DNA of 64,000 nt from RDYJ01 sp034931405 (GTDB lineage: Bacteria > Cyanobacteriota > Cyanobacteriia > Cyanobacteriales > Nostocaceae), in NCBI RefSeq assembly GCF_034931405.1, contig NZ_JAYGHA010000001.1:284688-348687 (forward strand), written 5' to 3'. The translations under genes were made by a program, and so were the position numbers. Positions 37,176 through 47,500 of the stretch are shown piece by piece. The notes under the pieces are model-generated. The model worked only from the letters and a program-made list of their open reading frames with translations. It searched no databases and was not told where the DNA came from. Numbering within the stretch: position 1 is the stretch's first letter; each line of letters begins with the position of its first letter.

Positions 37176-38096
37176 TTATTCATCTGTAAAATAGTCTGAA
37201 TCTATTTTTTTAATCTCGTAAATAGAGACAGTTGATACACCGACATGATTATCAATCATTACTTGCGCTAATTCTTGTCCATCTATTAAAACAATCTTAC
37301 TATCTATTATAGATACATATTCTCTAGCATCTTGAGAAAATTTAGAAGTAGTAATAAAAACACCTTTTCTCGCTCTTTGTCCATGTAAAGCACCGACAAA
37401 CTTTTGAATTTCCGGTCTACCTACAACCGTATTATCCCATCGTTTAGCTTGAATATAAACAATATCTAAACCTAATTTATCTTCTTTAATTATCCCATCA
37501 ATTCCCCCATCTCCACCTTTACCAATCGCTCTCCCCGCGTCACGTCTTGAACCACCGTAACCCATTTTGACTAATAAATCGACTACCAACCGTTCAAAAA
37601 AATCAGGTGAACAACTTTTAACACGGTTCAATAATTCTAACTCTAATTCTTTTCTAATTTTTTGATAACCAAACTCTATAGATTCTTGGGGTGTTGTTTC
37701 AGATATTTCGGGTATTTCTATAATTTCTGATTCTGATTTATCATTATCTTTTCTACTGGTTTTAAATTCTATAAACTCTGGAAATTGATTAAGAAACTTG
37801 AGGTTGATTTCCGTAGGATTTTGACTTAGTATTTCCTTTCCTCGTTCTGTAATTTGAAAAAATCCGCGTTTTGGATCTTGTAATAAACCAGCTTTTTTCA
37901 AATGAGTTCTAGTCCAACCTACTCTATTATCAAAAACTGCTTGCTGTCCACTGGGTAATAATTCCTTTTTTTCCTCATCACTTAAATTAAATATATCAGC
38001 TAAATATGTAATAGCTTCTCTTAAAGAATGTTCCTTACCATCACTTGCATATTGCAACAAAGGAAGCATAATAGATTGAAAATCAGGAATAGTCAT
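37176..38096 (-). CDS. mrr: Mrr-type restriction endonuclease
   Basis: A 306-aa protein. Residues 1-95 are an Mrr N-terminal winged-helix domain (IPDFQSIMLPLLQYASDGKE). Residues about 160-290 are the Mrr catalytic domain with GKGGDGGIDGII and YIQAKRW, giving D200 and Q216-A-K218. Mrr enzymes usually cut modified DNA. Here the gene lies 25 bases before a cytosine methyltransferase gene in the same direction. It may not recognise that methylation, or it may be a conventional nuclease. Confidence 0.9.
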   Translation of the reverse strand: MTIPDFQSIMLPLLQYASDGKEHSLREAITYLADIFNLSDEEKKELLPSGQQAVFDNRVGWTRTHLKKAGLLQDPKRGFFQITERGKEILSQNPTEINLKFLNQFPEFIEFKTSRKDNDKSESEIIEIPEISETTPQESIEFGYQKIRKELELELLNRVKSCSPDFFERLVVDLLVKMGYGGSRRDAGRAIGKGGDGGIDGIIKEDKLGLDIVYIQAKRWDNTVVGRPEIQKFVGALHGQRARKGVFITTSKFSQDAREYVSIIDSKIVLIDGQELAQVMIDNHVGVSTVSIYEIKKIDSDYFTDE

Positions 38097-38314
38097 CTTT
38101 TATCACAAATTAACCTACCATATTTTTTATACCATACTCTTAACCTCTCCTCTGCGTCTCTGCGACTCTGCGTGAAATAAAGATATTATTCTAGTAATTA
38201 CCGTTTGTGAGAGTTGATGTGTGGAATGTGGGATCAAAATGCTGAGAGGGAAGGGAGAAGGAAAAAACCTTTACCCTTTTTTATAAAGTAAATTGCTGAG
38301 AATGAAGAAGCTTT

Positions 38315-38653
38315 CTAATCTTCGTCAAGTGCAGGGAAAATTTCTTCAAACCGCCACAAAATATCTTTATTTTCAATGAACCAAATTCGCGATTCAGTAG
38401 TTAACTTACCCCAAATCACTTCCGGGGGAATGTGAGGAGAAGCATACTGATATTCCTGACCGATTTCTTTGAGATTATCCGCTACATTGTGAGGAATCCC
38501 AAAGTCTTCCCAATTAACTTTGATATTTCTACCGGAAAGTCCTGCACAGGGGTCAAAAACTAATTGTGCAGTTCTAATTAAGTCGGCAAAGTGTTGGGGT
38601 TTTAATCCGATAATCTCCTGAATTTGGAGTGATTTTTTAGGTTCTTGAGACAT
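38315..38653 (-). CDS. Small conserved hypothetical protein
   Basis: A 112-aa soluble protein (LKPQHFADLIRTAQLVFDPC, PHIPPEVIWGKLTTESRIWF) with no membrane segment or catalytic motif. ATG start. Helical and acidic at the end (IFPALDED). Its neighbours on the same strand are unrelated. I do not recognise its family. Confidence 0.65.
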   Translation of the reverse strand: MSQEPKKSLQIQEIIGLKPQHFADLIRTAQLVFDPCAGLSGRNIKVNWEDFGIPHNVADNLKEIGQEYQYASPHIPPEVIWGKLTTESRIWFIENKDILWRFEEIFPALDED

Positions 38654-38762
38654 TGCACTGGAGTAATGAAGTTAGATTTTTTATTGAATTTACTACCAGA
38701 GATGTTCCCAATAAATCTTCATAGATTTATTCATAGATTTAGTTTAGCGCAGAAAATTAAAG

Positions 38763-39500
38763 TCAATCAATCAGATCGAATGTTTCTAAGGTGAAACTTG
38801 TAAAACCAGAAGCATCATATTTACGGATACCACGTAGTAATAAACTAGGACGCACCAGCCAATCTACTACATAAAAAAATTCTTCTCCCCCGACTATTAT
38901 TTGAGGACAACTAATGGAAACAGTGTTAGATAAATGCAAAATTTGATAATCTTTGGCTAAATTTTCTAATGGTTGCCATGATGTTGCTATGGGTGAGGAG
39001 ATTTGTAAATCTGAGGTAATAGTTTTGGCTGTTCCTTGCAAATTACCGCTGATTTCTTGGGGAGGTAAATTAGTGGTTACTTTCGGTAAAGTCACTAATT
39101 TTTCATCAATGAATGTAATTTTGTGTAAGTTACCACTTTCGTTATAAATGGCAATGGCTTCTGCTCGCTTATTTTCATATCTAAACCCTGTTTCAAAACC
39201 AAAAATTGATCCAAGTTCTATTATTGCAGAACCAGCAGAGAAGCTATTATCTAAAAATAAAGCTCTGATAGTTGGTTTTTGGTATGGTCCAAAGGTTTTT
39301 GTCTCACTTTTACCATCGGCATATTTTAAATAATTTTGATGTGTGACTTCACTATCATCTTCATTAGCGTGAAAACTTCTTACCCCTTCAAATGACTCAA
39401 TGATGTCTCCATTTGGTGAATATCTAGACCAAATTCCATACCAGTCACAATTGACATGATATTTTAAGAAAAAATCCCAGTTTTGTAGTTGTGCTTCCAT
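38763..39500 (-). CDS. DUF3598-like protein
   Basis: A 245-aa protein with a beta-barrel-like pattern seen in the DUF3598 (lipocalin-like) family of cyanobacteria: it begins with WDFFLKYHVNCDWYGIWSRY, followed by SFEGVRSFHANEDDSEVTHQ and a second half with repeated beta-strands. The YHVNCDWYGIW segment is typical. There is no signal peptide. Function unknown, possibly binding a hydrophobic ligand. Confidence 0.72.
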   Translation of the reverse strand: MEAQLQNWDFFLKYHVNCDWYGIWSRYSPNGDIIESFEGVRSFHANEDDSEVTHQNYLKYADGKSETKTFGPYQKPTIRALFLDNSFSAGSAIIELGSIFGFETGFRYENKRAEAIAIYNESGNLHKITFIDEKLVTLPKVTTNLPPQEISGNLQGTAKTITSDLQISSPIATSWQPLENLAKDYQILHLSNTVSISCPQIIVGGEEFFYVVDWLVRPSLLLRGIRKYDASGFTSFTLETFDLID

Positions 39501-39538
39501 ATTTATGATCTTGTGTATATATATTTTCTGGTTCTTGA

Positions 39539-39904
39539 TTATTCAATTTCCACTAAAACTGTCACCGCTGCAACTGCTATCAACATTTCATCATTTTTAT
39601 CATTGAGGGAAGCAATTGCTAACCCATCAACTACCATTCCCCCAGCTTCTAGTATGAGGGTTTTACGACCGAAGGGAAGCACAGCTAATACTTCTGCTGA
39701 TCTTACTTGTTCGGGGTAAGGTACTGCAACCTTGACTTCTACGATCATTTCATTGGGGTCTTGTAACCCAACTACTTCCATAATACCCAGTAAAGCATTG
39801 TGAGCGATCGCATTTCTAACTGCTCTCGCTGCTGCTACTGTCGGTTCTTGTCCATGTTGGTCTACACCCATACCCATTTCGATAATAAAGCGTTTTAGTG
39901 CCAT
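39539..39904 (-). CDS. Lin0512 family protein
   Basis: A 121-aa protein of the Lin0512 family, with MALKRFIIEMGMGVDQHGQ at the start and a conserved RNAIAHNALLGI helix. I place the start at ATG 39904; the frame is open upstream to a TTG at 39943, but those 13 residues do not resemble the family. Function unknown; crystal structures of relatives show small homo-oligomers. It lies on the strand opposite to the flavodiiron genes. Confidence 0.75.
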   Translation of the reverse strand: MALKRFIIEMGMGVDQHGQEPTVAAARAVRNAIAHNALLGIMEVVGLQDPNEMIVEVKVAVPYPEQVRSAEVLAVLPFGRKTLILEAGGMVVDGLAIASLNDKNDEMLIAVAAVTVLVEIE

Positions 39905-40112
39905 AGATAAATGGTGAGTATTTACATCCAGATCAACTGTCAAGAATCATTTTACCAAATATTCAGCAGTCCAGTTAAAAAATATGCTCAAAAACAGCAT
40001 CAATTAATACAAGTTTAATTTTTCAAAATATATTCTTGATTACAACTTAAAAAAGACTTTAGGAAGAAAATGGTAGGGAGAAGAAAATATTATTTGGACT
40101 CGGAGACGAATC

Positions 40113-41831
40113 ATGGTAGCGATCTCAGAGAAAGTTGAACCAAGGTTAACTATACAAACTGTAGAAATTGCCCCTAATACGACAGCGATTCGCTCTCTTG
40201 ATTGGGATCGAGATCGTTTTGATATTGAATTTGGACTGCAAAATGGTACAACCTATAATTCTTATTTAATTAGAGGTGAACAAACTGTTCTGATTGATAC
40301 TTCTCATCAGAAGTTTCGTCAATTGTATTTAGATACTTTGAAAGGACTTGTTAATCCTAAAACAATTGACTATGTAATTGTCAGCCACACTGAACCAGAT
40401 CATAGTGGTTTGGTAGAAGATGTATTACAGTTAGCACCAAGAGCGACCGTTTTAGCTTCTAAAGTAGCATTGCAATTTTTAGAAGGTTTGGTACATGATC
40501 CTTTTTCCAAACGAATTGTTAAAAGTGGCGATCGCATCAATATTGGTAAAGGACATGAAATAGAATTTGTCAGTGCGCCAAATTTACACTGGCCTGATAC
40601 TATCTTCAGTTATGATCGCAAAACCGAAATCCTTTACACTTGTGATGCTTTTGGAATGCACTTTTGTGATAGTCGCACTTTTGATGAAGATTTAGAAGCC
40701 ATAGAACCCGATTTTCGATTTTATTATGATTGCTTAATGGGTCCTAATGCTCGTTCTTTGTTGAATGCAATGAAGAGAATGGGTGAACTTGGCAAAATTA
40801 ACATAATTGCTAACGGACACGGACCATTACTACATCATCATTTAGATATTTTGACCGAGTGTTACCATAGTTGGAGTCAAAGACAAGCGACAAAAGAAAC
40901 TACTGTTGGTTTGTTCTATGTTTCCGGTTATGGTCATAGCGATCGCCTAGCTCATGCAATTGGTGATGGTCTGCAAAAAGCTGGTGTAGGAGTAGAAGTA
41001 ATTGATCTGCACACAGCCGAACAACAAGAAATTCAAGAATTAGCAGGTAGAGCATCAGGTCTGATTATGGGAATGCCTCCCAGTTCTTCTATTGTTGCAC
41101 AAGCTGGCATCAGTTCTTTATTATCTGTGGCCAAAAATAAGCAAGTAGTAGGACTATTTGAATCCTATGGTGGTGATGATGAACCCATTGATACCATCCG
41201 CCGCAAATTTATTGATTTAGGCATTAAAGAAGCATTTCCAGCCATTCGCATCAAAGAAATTCCTGGTGAATCAACTTATAAAAATTGTGAAGAAGCAGGT
41301 ACAGAGTTGGGAAAATTGGTGATGCGAGAACGCAACATCAAACAAATTAAATCCCTCGACGTGAACATGGAAAAAGCGTTGGGTAGGATTAGCAGTGGCT
41401 TATATATTGTGACTGCTAAAAAAGAAAATGTTAGTGGTGCAATGATCGCTTCTTGGGTAACACAAGCTAGTTTACAGCCTTTAGGATTTACAATGGCTGT
41501 AGCTAAAGATAGAGCGATTGATAGCTTATTACAAATAGGCGATCGCTTTGTTCTTAATGTTCTGGAAGAAGGAAATTATCAAGACCTGAAAAAACATTTC
41601 CTCAAGCGTTTAGCGCCCGGTGCAGATAGATTTAACGGCGTAAAAACCCAAACTGCTAAAAACGGTTCACCAATTCTCACCGATGCACTCGCATACATGG
41701 AATGTGAAGTAATCACCAGCATAGAATGTAGCGATCATTGGATTTTATACTGCACAGTCGAAGATGGAAAAGTCTCCAAACCAGAAGCAGTAACCGCAGT
41801 ACGTCATCGTAAAGTAGGAAATTACTATTAG
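40113..41831 (+). CDS. flv3: Flavodiiron protein Flv3-type (Mehler-like O2 reduction)
   Basis: A 572-aa class C flavodiiron protein. The metallo-beta-lactamase-like diiron domain has the canonical ligand set HTEPDH (H92, E94, D96, H97), followed by CDAFGMHFC and NGHGPLL. A flavodoxin domain (LFYVSGYGHSDRLAH) and a C-terminal flavin-reductase domain follow. It would reduce O2 to water using photosystem I electrons. The canonical ligands mark it as Flv3-like. ATG start. It precedes an flv1-like gene, and adjacency resembles the flv1B-flv3B arrangement known in heterocystous cyanobacteria, but A or B type is not proven. Confidence 0.85.
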   Translation: MVAISEKVEPRLTIQTVEIAPNTTAIRSLDWDRDRFDIEFGLQNGTTYNSYLIRGEQTVLIDTSHQKFRQLYLDTLKGLVNPKTIDYVIVSHTEPDHSGLVEDVLQLAPRATVLASKVALQFLEGLVHDPFSKRIVKSGDRINIGKGHEIEFVSAPNLHWPDTIFSYDRKTEILYTCDAFGMHFCDSRTFDEDLEAIEPDFRFYYDCLMGPNARSLLNAMKRMGELGKINIIANGHGPLLHHHLDILTECYHSWSQRQATKETTVGLFYVSGYGHSDRLAHAIGDGLQKAGVGVEVIDLHTAEQQEIQELAGRASGLIMGMPPSSSIVAQAGISSLLSVAKNKQVVGLFESYGGDDEPIDTIRRKFIDLGIKEAFPAIRIKEIPGESTYKNCEEAGTELGKLVMRERNIKQIKSLDVNMEKALGRISSGLYIVTAKKENVSGAMIASWVTQASLQPLGFTMAVAKDRAIDSLLQIGDRFVLNVLEEGNYQDLKKHFLKRLAPGADRFNGVKTQTAKNGSPILTDALAYMECEVITSIECSDHWILYCTVEDGKVSKPEAVTAVRHRKVGNYY

Positions 41832-42012
41832 GGACTGGGGAATAGGGAATAGGGACTGGGGAATAGGGACTNNNNNNNNNNNNNNNNNNNNNNNNNNNNN
41901 NNNNNNNNNNNNNNNNNNNNNNNNNNNNNNNNNNNNNNNNNNNNNNNNNNNNNNNNNNNNNNNNNNNNNNNNNNNNNNNNNNNNNNNNNNNNNNNNNNNN
42001 NNNNNNNNNNNN
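41831..42012. repeat. STRR array (GGGACTG/GGGAATA) running into an assembly gap
   Basis: Heptamers alternating GGGACTG and GGGAATA run from 41831 to 41871, directly after the flv3 stop. They are followed by 141 Ns (41872-42012) and then CTGGGGAATAGATG. The gap almost certainly hides more repeat units that could not be assembled. Confidence 0.9.
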
Positions 42013-42039
42013 CTGGGGAATAGATGATAGATAATTCTT

Positions 42040-42166
42040 CCAATTACCAATTACCAATTACCAATTACCAATTACCCAATTACCAATCCCCAATCCCCAA
42101 TCCCCAATCCCCAATCCCCAATCCCCAATCCCCAATCCCCAATCCCCAATCCCCAATCCCCAATCC
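42040..42166. repeat. STRR arrays CCAATTA then CCAATCC before flv1
   Basis: Five CCAATTA units (42040-42074), a transitional stretch, then twelve perfect CCAATCC units (42083-42166). They end 31 bases before the chosen flv1 start. Translating this stretch gives the false N terminus of a longer reading frame. Confidence 0.95.
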
Positions 42167-42197
42167 CCTATTTGTTGGTGATTATTTCATAAGTTAT

Positions 42198-43994
42198 ATG
42201 CAACCACAAGATTCTTTTTCTAGCGTATTTGCAGCGGCTAAAAACTGGTTTTCTCAAACTTTTTCTCCACAACAAACATCTATGACAGATTCCAAACCAC
42301 GCGACGTACAAATTCTCCCGATTGCTACAAATACAAAAGTTTTCAGAGCCAGGAGTTGGTCACGTCTAAGGTTTGAAATTGAATATGCACTTTGTCGAGG
42401 TACTACCTCCAATTGCTATTTAATAGAAGCCGATAAAACTGCATTAATTGATCCTCCAGGAGAAAGTTTCACCAACATTTATCTGGAAACATTGCAGAAT
42501 AGCATCAATTTTAGAAAGTTGGATTATGTGATTTTGGGTCATTTTAGCCCTAACCGCGTACCAACTTTAAAAGCCCTTTTAGAACTTGCACCACAAATTA
42601 CTTTTGTTTGTTCTCTTCCTAGTGCAGCTAATTTACGAGCGGCTTTTCTTGACCAAGATATCAAAGTTTTGACCATGCGGGGAAAAGAAACTTTAGATTT
42701 AGGTAAAGGTCATGTTTTAAAATTCTTCCCTACTCCTAGTCCCCGTTGGCCAGAAGCACTTTGTACTTATGACCAACAAACCCAAATTCTCTACACAGAT
42801 AAATTATTTGGGGTGCATATCTGCGGTGATGAAGTTTTTGATGATAATTCAGAAATCTTCAAAGAAGACCAGCGTTATTACTTTAATTGCTTGATGGCTT
42901 CCCATGCAACTCATGTAGAAGCTGCTTTAGAAAAAATTTCTGATTTGCAGGTAAGAATGTATGCAGTGGGTCATGGTCCATTGGTACGCACTGGCTTAAT
43001 TGAACTAACTAAAGCTTATAGTGAATGGAGTCGCGCCCAAAAAGAACGGGAGATTTCCGTTGCTTTACTTTATGCTTCAGCTTATGGCAACACTGCAACT
43101 TTAGCACAGGCGATGGCTTGGGGGCTGACTAAGGGTGGCGTGGCGGTGAAATCCATAAATTGCGAATTTGCATCACCTGACGAAATTCGCACCACTGTAG
43201 AACAAGCAGATGCTTTGATTATTGGTACTCCTACCATCGGTGGTCATGCACCTACACCTATTCACACTGCTTTAGGTATTGTTTTAGCTACTGGTGACAA
43301 CAGCAAACTAGCTGGGGTGTTTGGTTCTTATGGTTGGAGTGGTGAAGCTTTAGACTTGGTAGAAGGTAAACTGCGAGATGCTGGTTATCGGTTTGGTTTT
43401 GACACTCTCAAAGTCAAATTTAAACCCGATGAAATGACTTTGAAAATGTGCGAAGAAATGGGTACAGACTTTGCTCAAAGTTTGAAAAAAGCCAAGAAAA
43501 TCCGCTTACCCCAACAAGCTGCTACCCCCACAGAACAAGCTGTAGGCCGAATTATTGGTTCTGTGTGTGTGGTCAGTGCTAAACAAGGAGAGATTTCTAC
43601 AGGAATGCTGGGGGCTTGGGTATCTCAAGCTACTTTTAATCCCCCAGGAATTACTGTGGCGATCGCTAAGGAACGTGCAGTTGAATCATTAATGTATCCC
43701 GGTGGTAAATTTGTCCTGAATATCCTCCCAGAAGGCGTTCATGTAGACTACATGAAACATTTCCGCAAAAGTTTTGTCCCCGGAGAAGACAGGTTTGCAA
43801 ATTTCCAAACAGTAGAAGCAGACAATGGTTGTACAGTTCTCACTGATGCTTCTGCATATTTGGAATGTTCTGTTAACCAACGTCTGGAATGTGGCGATCA
43901 TTGGGTAGTATATGCAACCGTTGATAACGGTAAATTACTGAAGCCTGATGCTGTAACTGCTATCAACCACCGCAAAACAGGTACACATTATTAA
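42198..43994 (+). CDS. flv1: Flavodiiron protein Flv1-type
   Basis: A 598-aa class C flavodiiron protein, partner of Flv3. Its diiron site is non-canonical: where Flv3 has HTEPDH it reads GHFSPNRV, so the Glu and Asp ligands are replaced. This is typical of Flv1-type proteins, which act as heterodimer partners. The flavodoxin (LYASAYGNTATLAQAM) and flavin-reductase domains are intact. The frame is open from 42024, but the first 58 residues translate STRR repeats, so I place the start at ATG 42198 (MQPQDSFSSVFAAAK). A later ATG at 42282 is possible. The pair likely forms an operon disrupted by repeats. Confidence 0.84.
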   Translation: MQPQDSFSSVFAAAKNWFSQTFSPQQTSMTDSKPRDVQILPIATNTKVFRARSWSRLRFEIEYALCRGTTSNCYLIEADKTALIDPPGESFTNIYLETLQNSINFRKLDYVILGHFSPNRVPTLKALLELAPQITFVCSLPSAANLRAAFLDQDIKVLTMRGKETLDLGKGHVLKFFPTPSPRWPEALCTYDQQTQILYTDKLFGVHICGDEVFDDNSEIFKEDQRYYFNCLMASHATHVEAALEKISDLQVRMYAVGHGPLVRTGLIELTKAYSEWSRAQKEREISVALLYASAYGNTATLAQAMAWGLTKGGVAVKSINCEFASPDEIRTTVEQADALIIGTPTIGGHAPTPIHTALGIVLATGDNSKLAGVFGSYGWSGEALDLVEGKLRDAGYRFGFDTLKVKFKPDEMTLKMCEEMGTDFAQSLKKAKKIRLPQQAATPTEQAVGRIIGSVCVVSAKQGEISTGMLGAWVSQATFNPPGITVAIAKERAVESLMYPGGKFVLNILPEGVHVDYMKHFRKSFVPGEDRFANFQTVEADNGCTVLTDASAYLECSVNQRLECGDHWVVYATVDNGKLLKPDAVTAINHRKTGTHY

Positions 43995-44014
43995 TCAAGC
44001 TTTGCTAAATTATT

Positions 44015-44050
44015 AACCGCTTTTGGGAATAACCAAGGCGGTTTTTTTTT
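44015..44050 (+). terminator. Rho-independent terminator after flv1
   Basis: AACCGC (44015-44020) pairs with GCGGTT (44038-44043), with TGG/CCA inside around GAATAA, followed by a run of T. It lies 20 bases after the flv1 stop. Confidence 0.85.
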
Positions 44051-44063
44051 GAATAATTAGCTT

Positions 44064-44270
44064 TTATCCGTTATCTTTGGTAAATTTGGACTCGGTACTA
44101 GGTAGACCATGTTTAGTGACTAATGCTGTATTATTATCAATTTGAGAGCAGCCAAGTACATTCAACATCACAATACTAGCTGCTGCTAAAGCGTAGCGTC
44201 TACCTAAACTCACTCCGTACCGTCTTTGTAAGAAATTTTTTTGCACAGCACTAAATTTGTGTCGGTTCAT
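44064..44270 (-). CDS. Possible short lipoprotein
   Basis: A 68-aa ORF whose N terminus is basic (MNRHKFSAVQKNFLQRRYGV) and then hydrophobic (ALAAASIVMLNVLGC) with an LGC lipobox-like end. A short polar tail follows. If real it would be a small lipoprotein. It lies head-on to flv1 and has no recognised homologue family. The length and lipobox give moderate support only. Confidence 0.45.
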   Translation of the reverse strand: MNRHKFSAVQKNFLQRRYGVSLGRRYALAAASIVMLNVLGCSQIDNNTALVTKHGLPSTESKFTKDNG

Positions 44271-44506
44271 CTACTACCTCATTTGTGGTTCTAGCTTTCT
44301 ATCCAGTTAGACGCTGATGATATCTCAGAAGTTCAATATCCCATAGAAAACACATAAATCGTCAATGGTTACAGTTTTGGTAACAGATATGGATTCTCGA
44401 CTTCTTTGAAAAGTAGGTAGTTGGGTATACCCGCTAAATTTATGCTATAACTGAACTTAATTAATAAATATTTTAAAATTACTGTATCTACTGTTCAGGA
44501 GTTACT

Positions 44507-47500
44507 ATGATTACAGATACACAAAGACAAAATAAACCGTTATTTTCTCAACATTATTTAAAATATCGTCTTCAAGAATCTCCAGAATGGCAATTAGATA
44601 TTACAGCAGAATTTGAGAAATTAAAAAATCTTTATTTATCAAAAAAGACGATTTTACCTACTCTCAATGAAGCGCAAACTGAAGATGTATTTATTAAACC
44701 CGTATTAGATATTTTAGGATTTAAGAATATTCCTCAAGTCGTTACTCGTGGGAAAGGTAGAGCAGAACGTCCTGATTATGCGTTGTTTGCAAATGAAACA
44801 GAAAGGGATACAGCTTACTCTTTTCAAAGTAATGAAACTGCTTTTTATGGTAAAGTATTAGTAATAGCAGAAGCTAAATATTGGGAACGACCATTAAGTA
44901 AAGTTTCTGCAAATGATAAAAGAGATATTTTCAAGAATGAAAACCCATCTTTTCAGATTTCTAGTTATCTCACAGGTACAGGAGTTGATTGGGGAATTTT
45001 AACTAATGGTAGAGAATGGCGTTTATATTATCGTCAAGCATCTTCCACCGCAACGGAATTTTATCCCATTGATTTGGTAGAATTATTAGAAAATGAAGAT
45101 ATAGAAAAATTCAAATACTTTTGGTTATTTTTTAGAAGTGCGGCTTTTGAAAAATATAGTTATAATAAAAACTTTTTAGAAAGAGTCAGAGAAGGAAGTA
45201 CAACTTATGCGACTCAAGTAGGAAACGAATTAAAAACATTGGTATTTGAGCAGATATTTCCTGACTTAGCAGGGGGTTTTGTTGCTGACGCTATCAGAAG
45301 GGGAAAAACTGTAGAACCAAAACAGGTTTATGCAGCGACTTTATCATTTTTATATAAGTTGTTATTTCTATTATATGCCGAAGCCAGAAACCTGTTACCA
45401 ATTACCACCGCTTACCGTGATTATAGTTTAATTAAAATTACTCAAGAAATAGCGGAAAGTGTTGATAAACAAAAAACACTAAGTCAAACTTCGACAAAGA
45501 TTTATAAGAGTTTATTAGGTTTATTTGAAATAGTAGATAGAGGTGATGCAGCTTTAGAAGTACCTCGTTATAATGGTGGTTTATTTCATTTTGATTTTCA
45601 TGAATCTGAAGATATCAAAGATTATCCAGATAATTATTTTCTCTATGAACATCAATTATCTGATGCTGTCTTATTTCCTGCTTTAGATAAATTAGCACGG
45701 TTTGAAAAATTACCCATTGACTACAGTTTCTTAGGTGTGCGACAATTGGGTTCAATTTATGAAGGTTTATTAGAATATCGCGTAGTTATTGAAGATGGAA
45801 ATAACGGAAAAGTCCATTTAGAAAATGATAAAGGTGAACGAAAATCTACGGGTTCTTATTACACACCAGATTATATTGTTAAATACATTGTTAGTCATAC
45901 TCTCAAACCAATTTTAGAGGAGAGAAAACAAAAATTTGCGGATTTAATGACGCAAATTAGCCAATTACATGAAAAAATGGCAGATGGTAGATTGGGAGTA
46001 CAAAGTCGTAATGGTTTACAAAAAGATTTACAACGTTTAGAAAGAAGAACTACAAATACTTTGCTGGATATTAAAATATGTGATCCTGCTATGGGTAGCG
46101 GACATTTTTTAGTGGAAGCTGTTGATTATTTTACAGATGAATTAATCATTATTTTAAATAAATATCCTGAACATAATCCGGTTTTGGATATGTTATCAAA
46201 AACCCGTGAAAGCATTTTAGCAAATTTGCAACAGCAGGGAATTACTATTGATGTCAATAAGTTAGAAGATACTCAACTTTTGCAACGGGTGGTAATGAAA
46301 CGCTGTATTTATGGTGTGGATTTGAACCCAATGGCTGTAGAATTAGCCAAGGTGAGTTTATGGTTACATTCTTTCACAATTGGCGCACCTTTAAGTTTTT
46401 TAGATCATCATTTACGCTGCGGAAATTCCCTAATTGGTACGACTGCGCGAGAAGCAGAAGCAAATATGGTAAAGGAAGAAAGTGGACAATTAAATTTATT
46501 AACTGGTCCATTTGTGGGGTTGTTACGTGCTGCGGAAATTATGCGCGGTGTGAGTACGTTAAGTGATGCAACTTTTGCAGAAGTGGAAACTAGCGAAAGA
46601 TTATTTAAGGAATTTGATCAAGCTGCGAAACCTTATAAACGGTTATTAGATATTTATGTTTCTAAATATTTTGGTTTGAAACGTGCTGATCATTTTTTAC
46701 GGGTTTATGGTACAAATGCGATTAATACAAATCCTGAAAATATGAATGTTGCTGATATTGCAGTTTATGAAGATGCGAGAATGTTATTTGAGGAAAAGCG
46801 GTTTTTCCATTGGGATTTGGAATTTCCAGAGGTTTTTATTGATTTAGAAAATGCAAGTTGGAAAGAAAATCCCGGTTTTGATGCTGTGATTGGAAATCCA
46901 CCTTATGGATCAACGTATAAAGACTATACAAGTGCTAAATTACAATATATTAGTAATACTGTCACTTCCAAAGATATTTATCTATTTTTTATTGAACTAT
47001 CATTAGATATAATTTCCAAAATTGGTACTATAGGCTTAATTACTCCTAATACATGGATGACTCTAGAAAGTGGTTGTGAGTTTAGAAAATTAATTTTACA
47101 AACCACCCAATTAATTAAAATAGCTGAATTTAGATCAGCTTTTCAAGATGCAATTGTAGAAACTGCTGCTTTAATAGTTTCTAAGAATATTAATAGTTAT
47201 GAAAATACAGAAGTTTTAAATTTTGCGAATCAAGAAATAATTTCTAAATATTCTCGTTTGACATCTGAATGGTTTTTAAATGAAGGATATGTGATTGATT
47301 ATTATTTAAATATGGAAGAAATTAGTATTTTGAATAAGTCTACTAATCAAGGTATTAAGTTAGAAGAATTAGTAAATATATATGCAGGTACAAAATTATA
47401 CGAAAAAGGAAAAGGTAATCCCCCTCAAACACCGTTAATTTTGAAGGAAAAACCATATACATCAAATAAATTACTACCAGATTTTGAACCCATAATTACA

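Noticed and set aside
38130..38175. CTCTGCGTCTCTGCGACTCTG-type sequence
   Set aside because: A frequent dispersed repeat in cyanobacterial intergenic DNA, but only one copy is in the window, so no element can be defined.
42024..42197. Upstream extension of flv1
   Set aside because: The first 58 codons translate the CCAATTA/CCAATCC arrays. The Flv1 domain begins after ATG 42198.
44417..44430. Sequence matching GTA-N8-TAC (NtcA site) upstream of the restriction enzyme gene
   Set aside because: The distance to any plausible -10 element is too short, and a single match of this kind occurs by chance.
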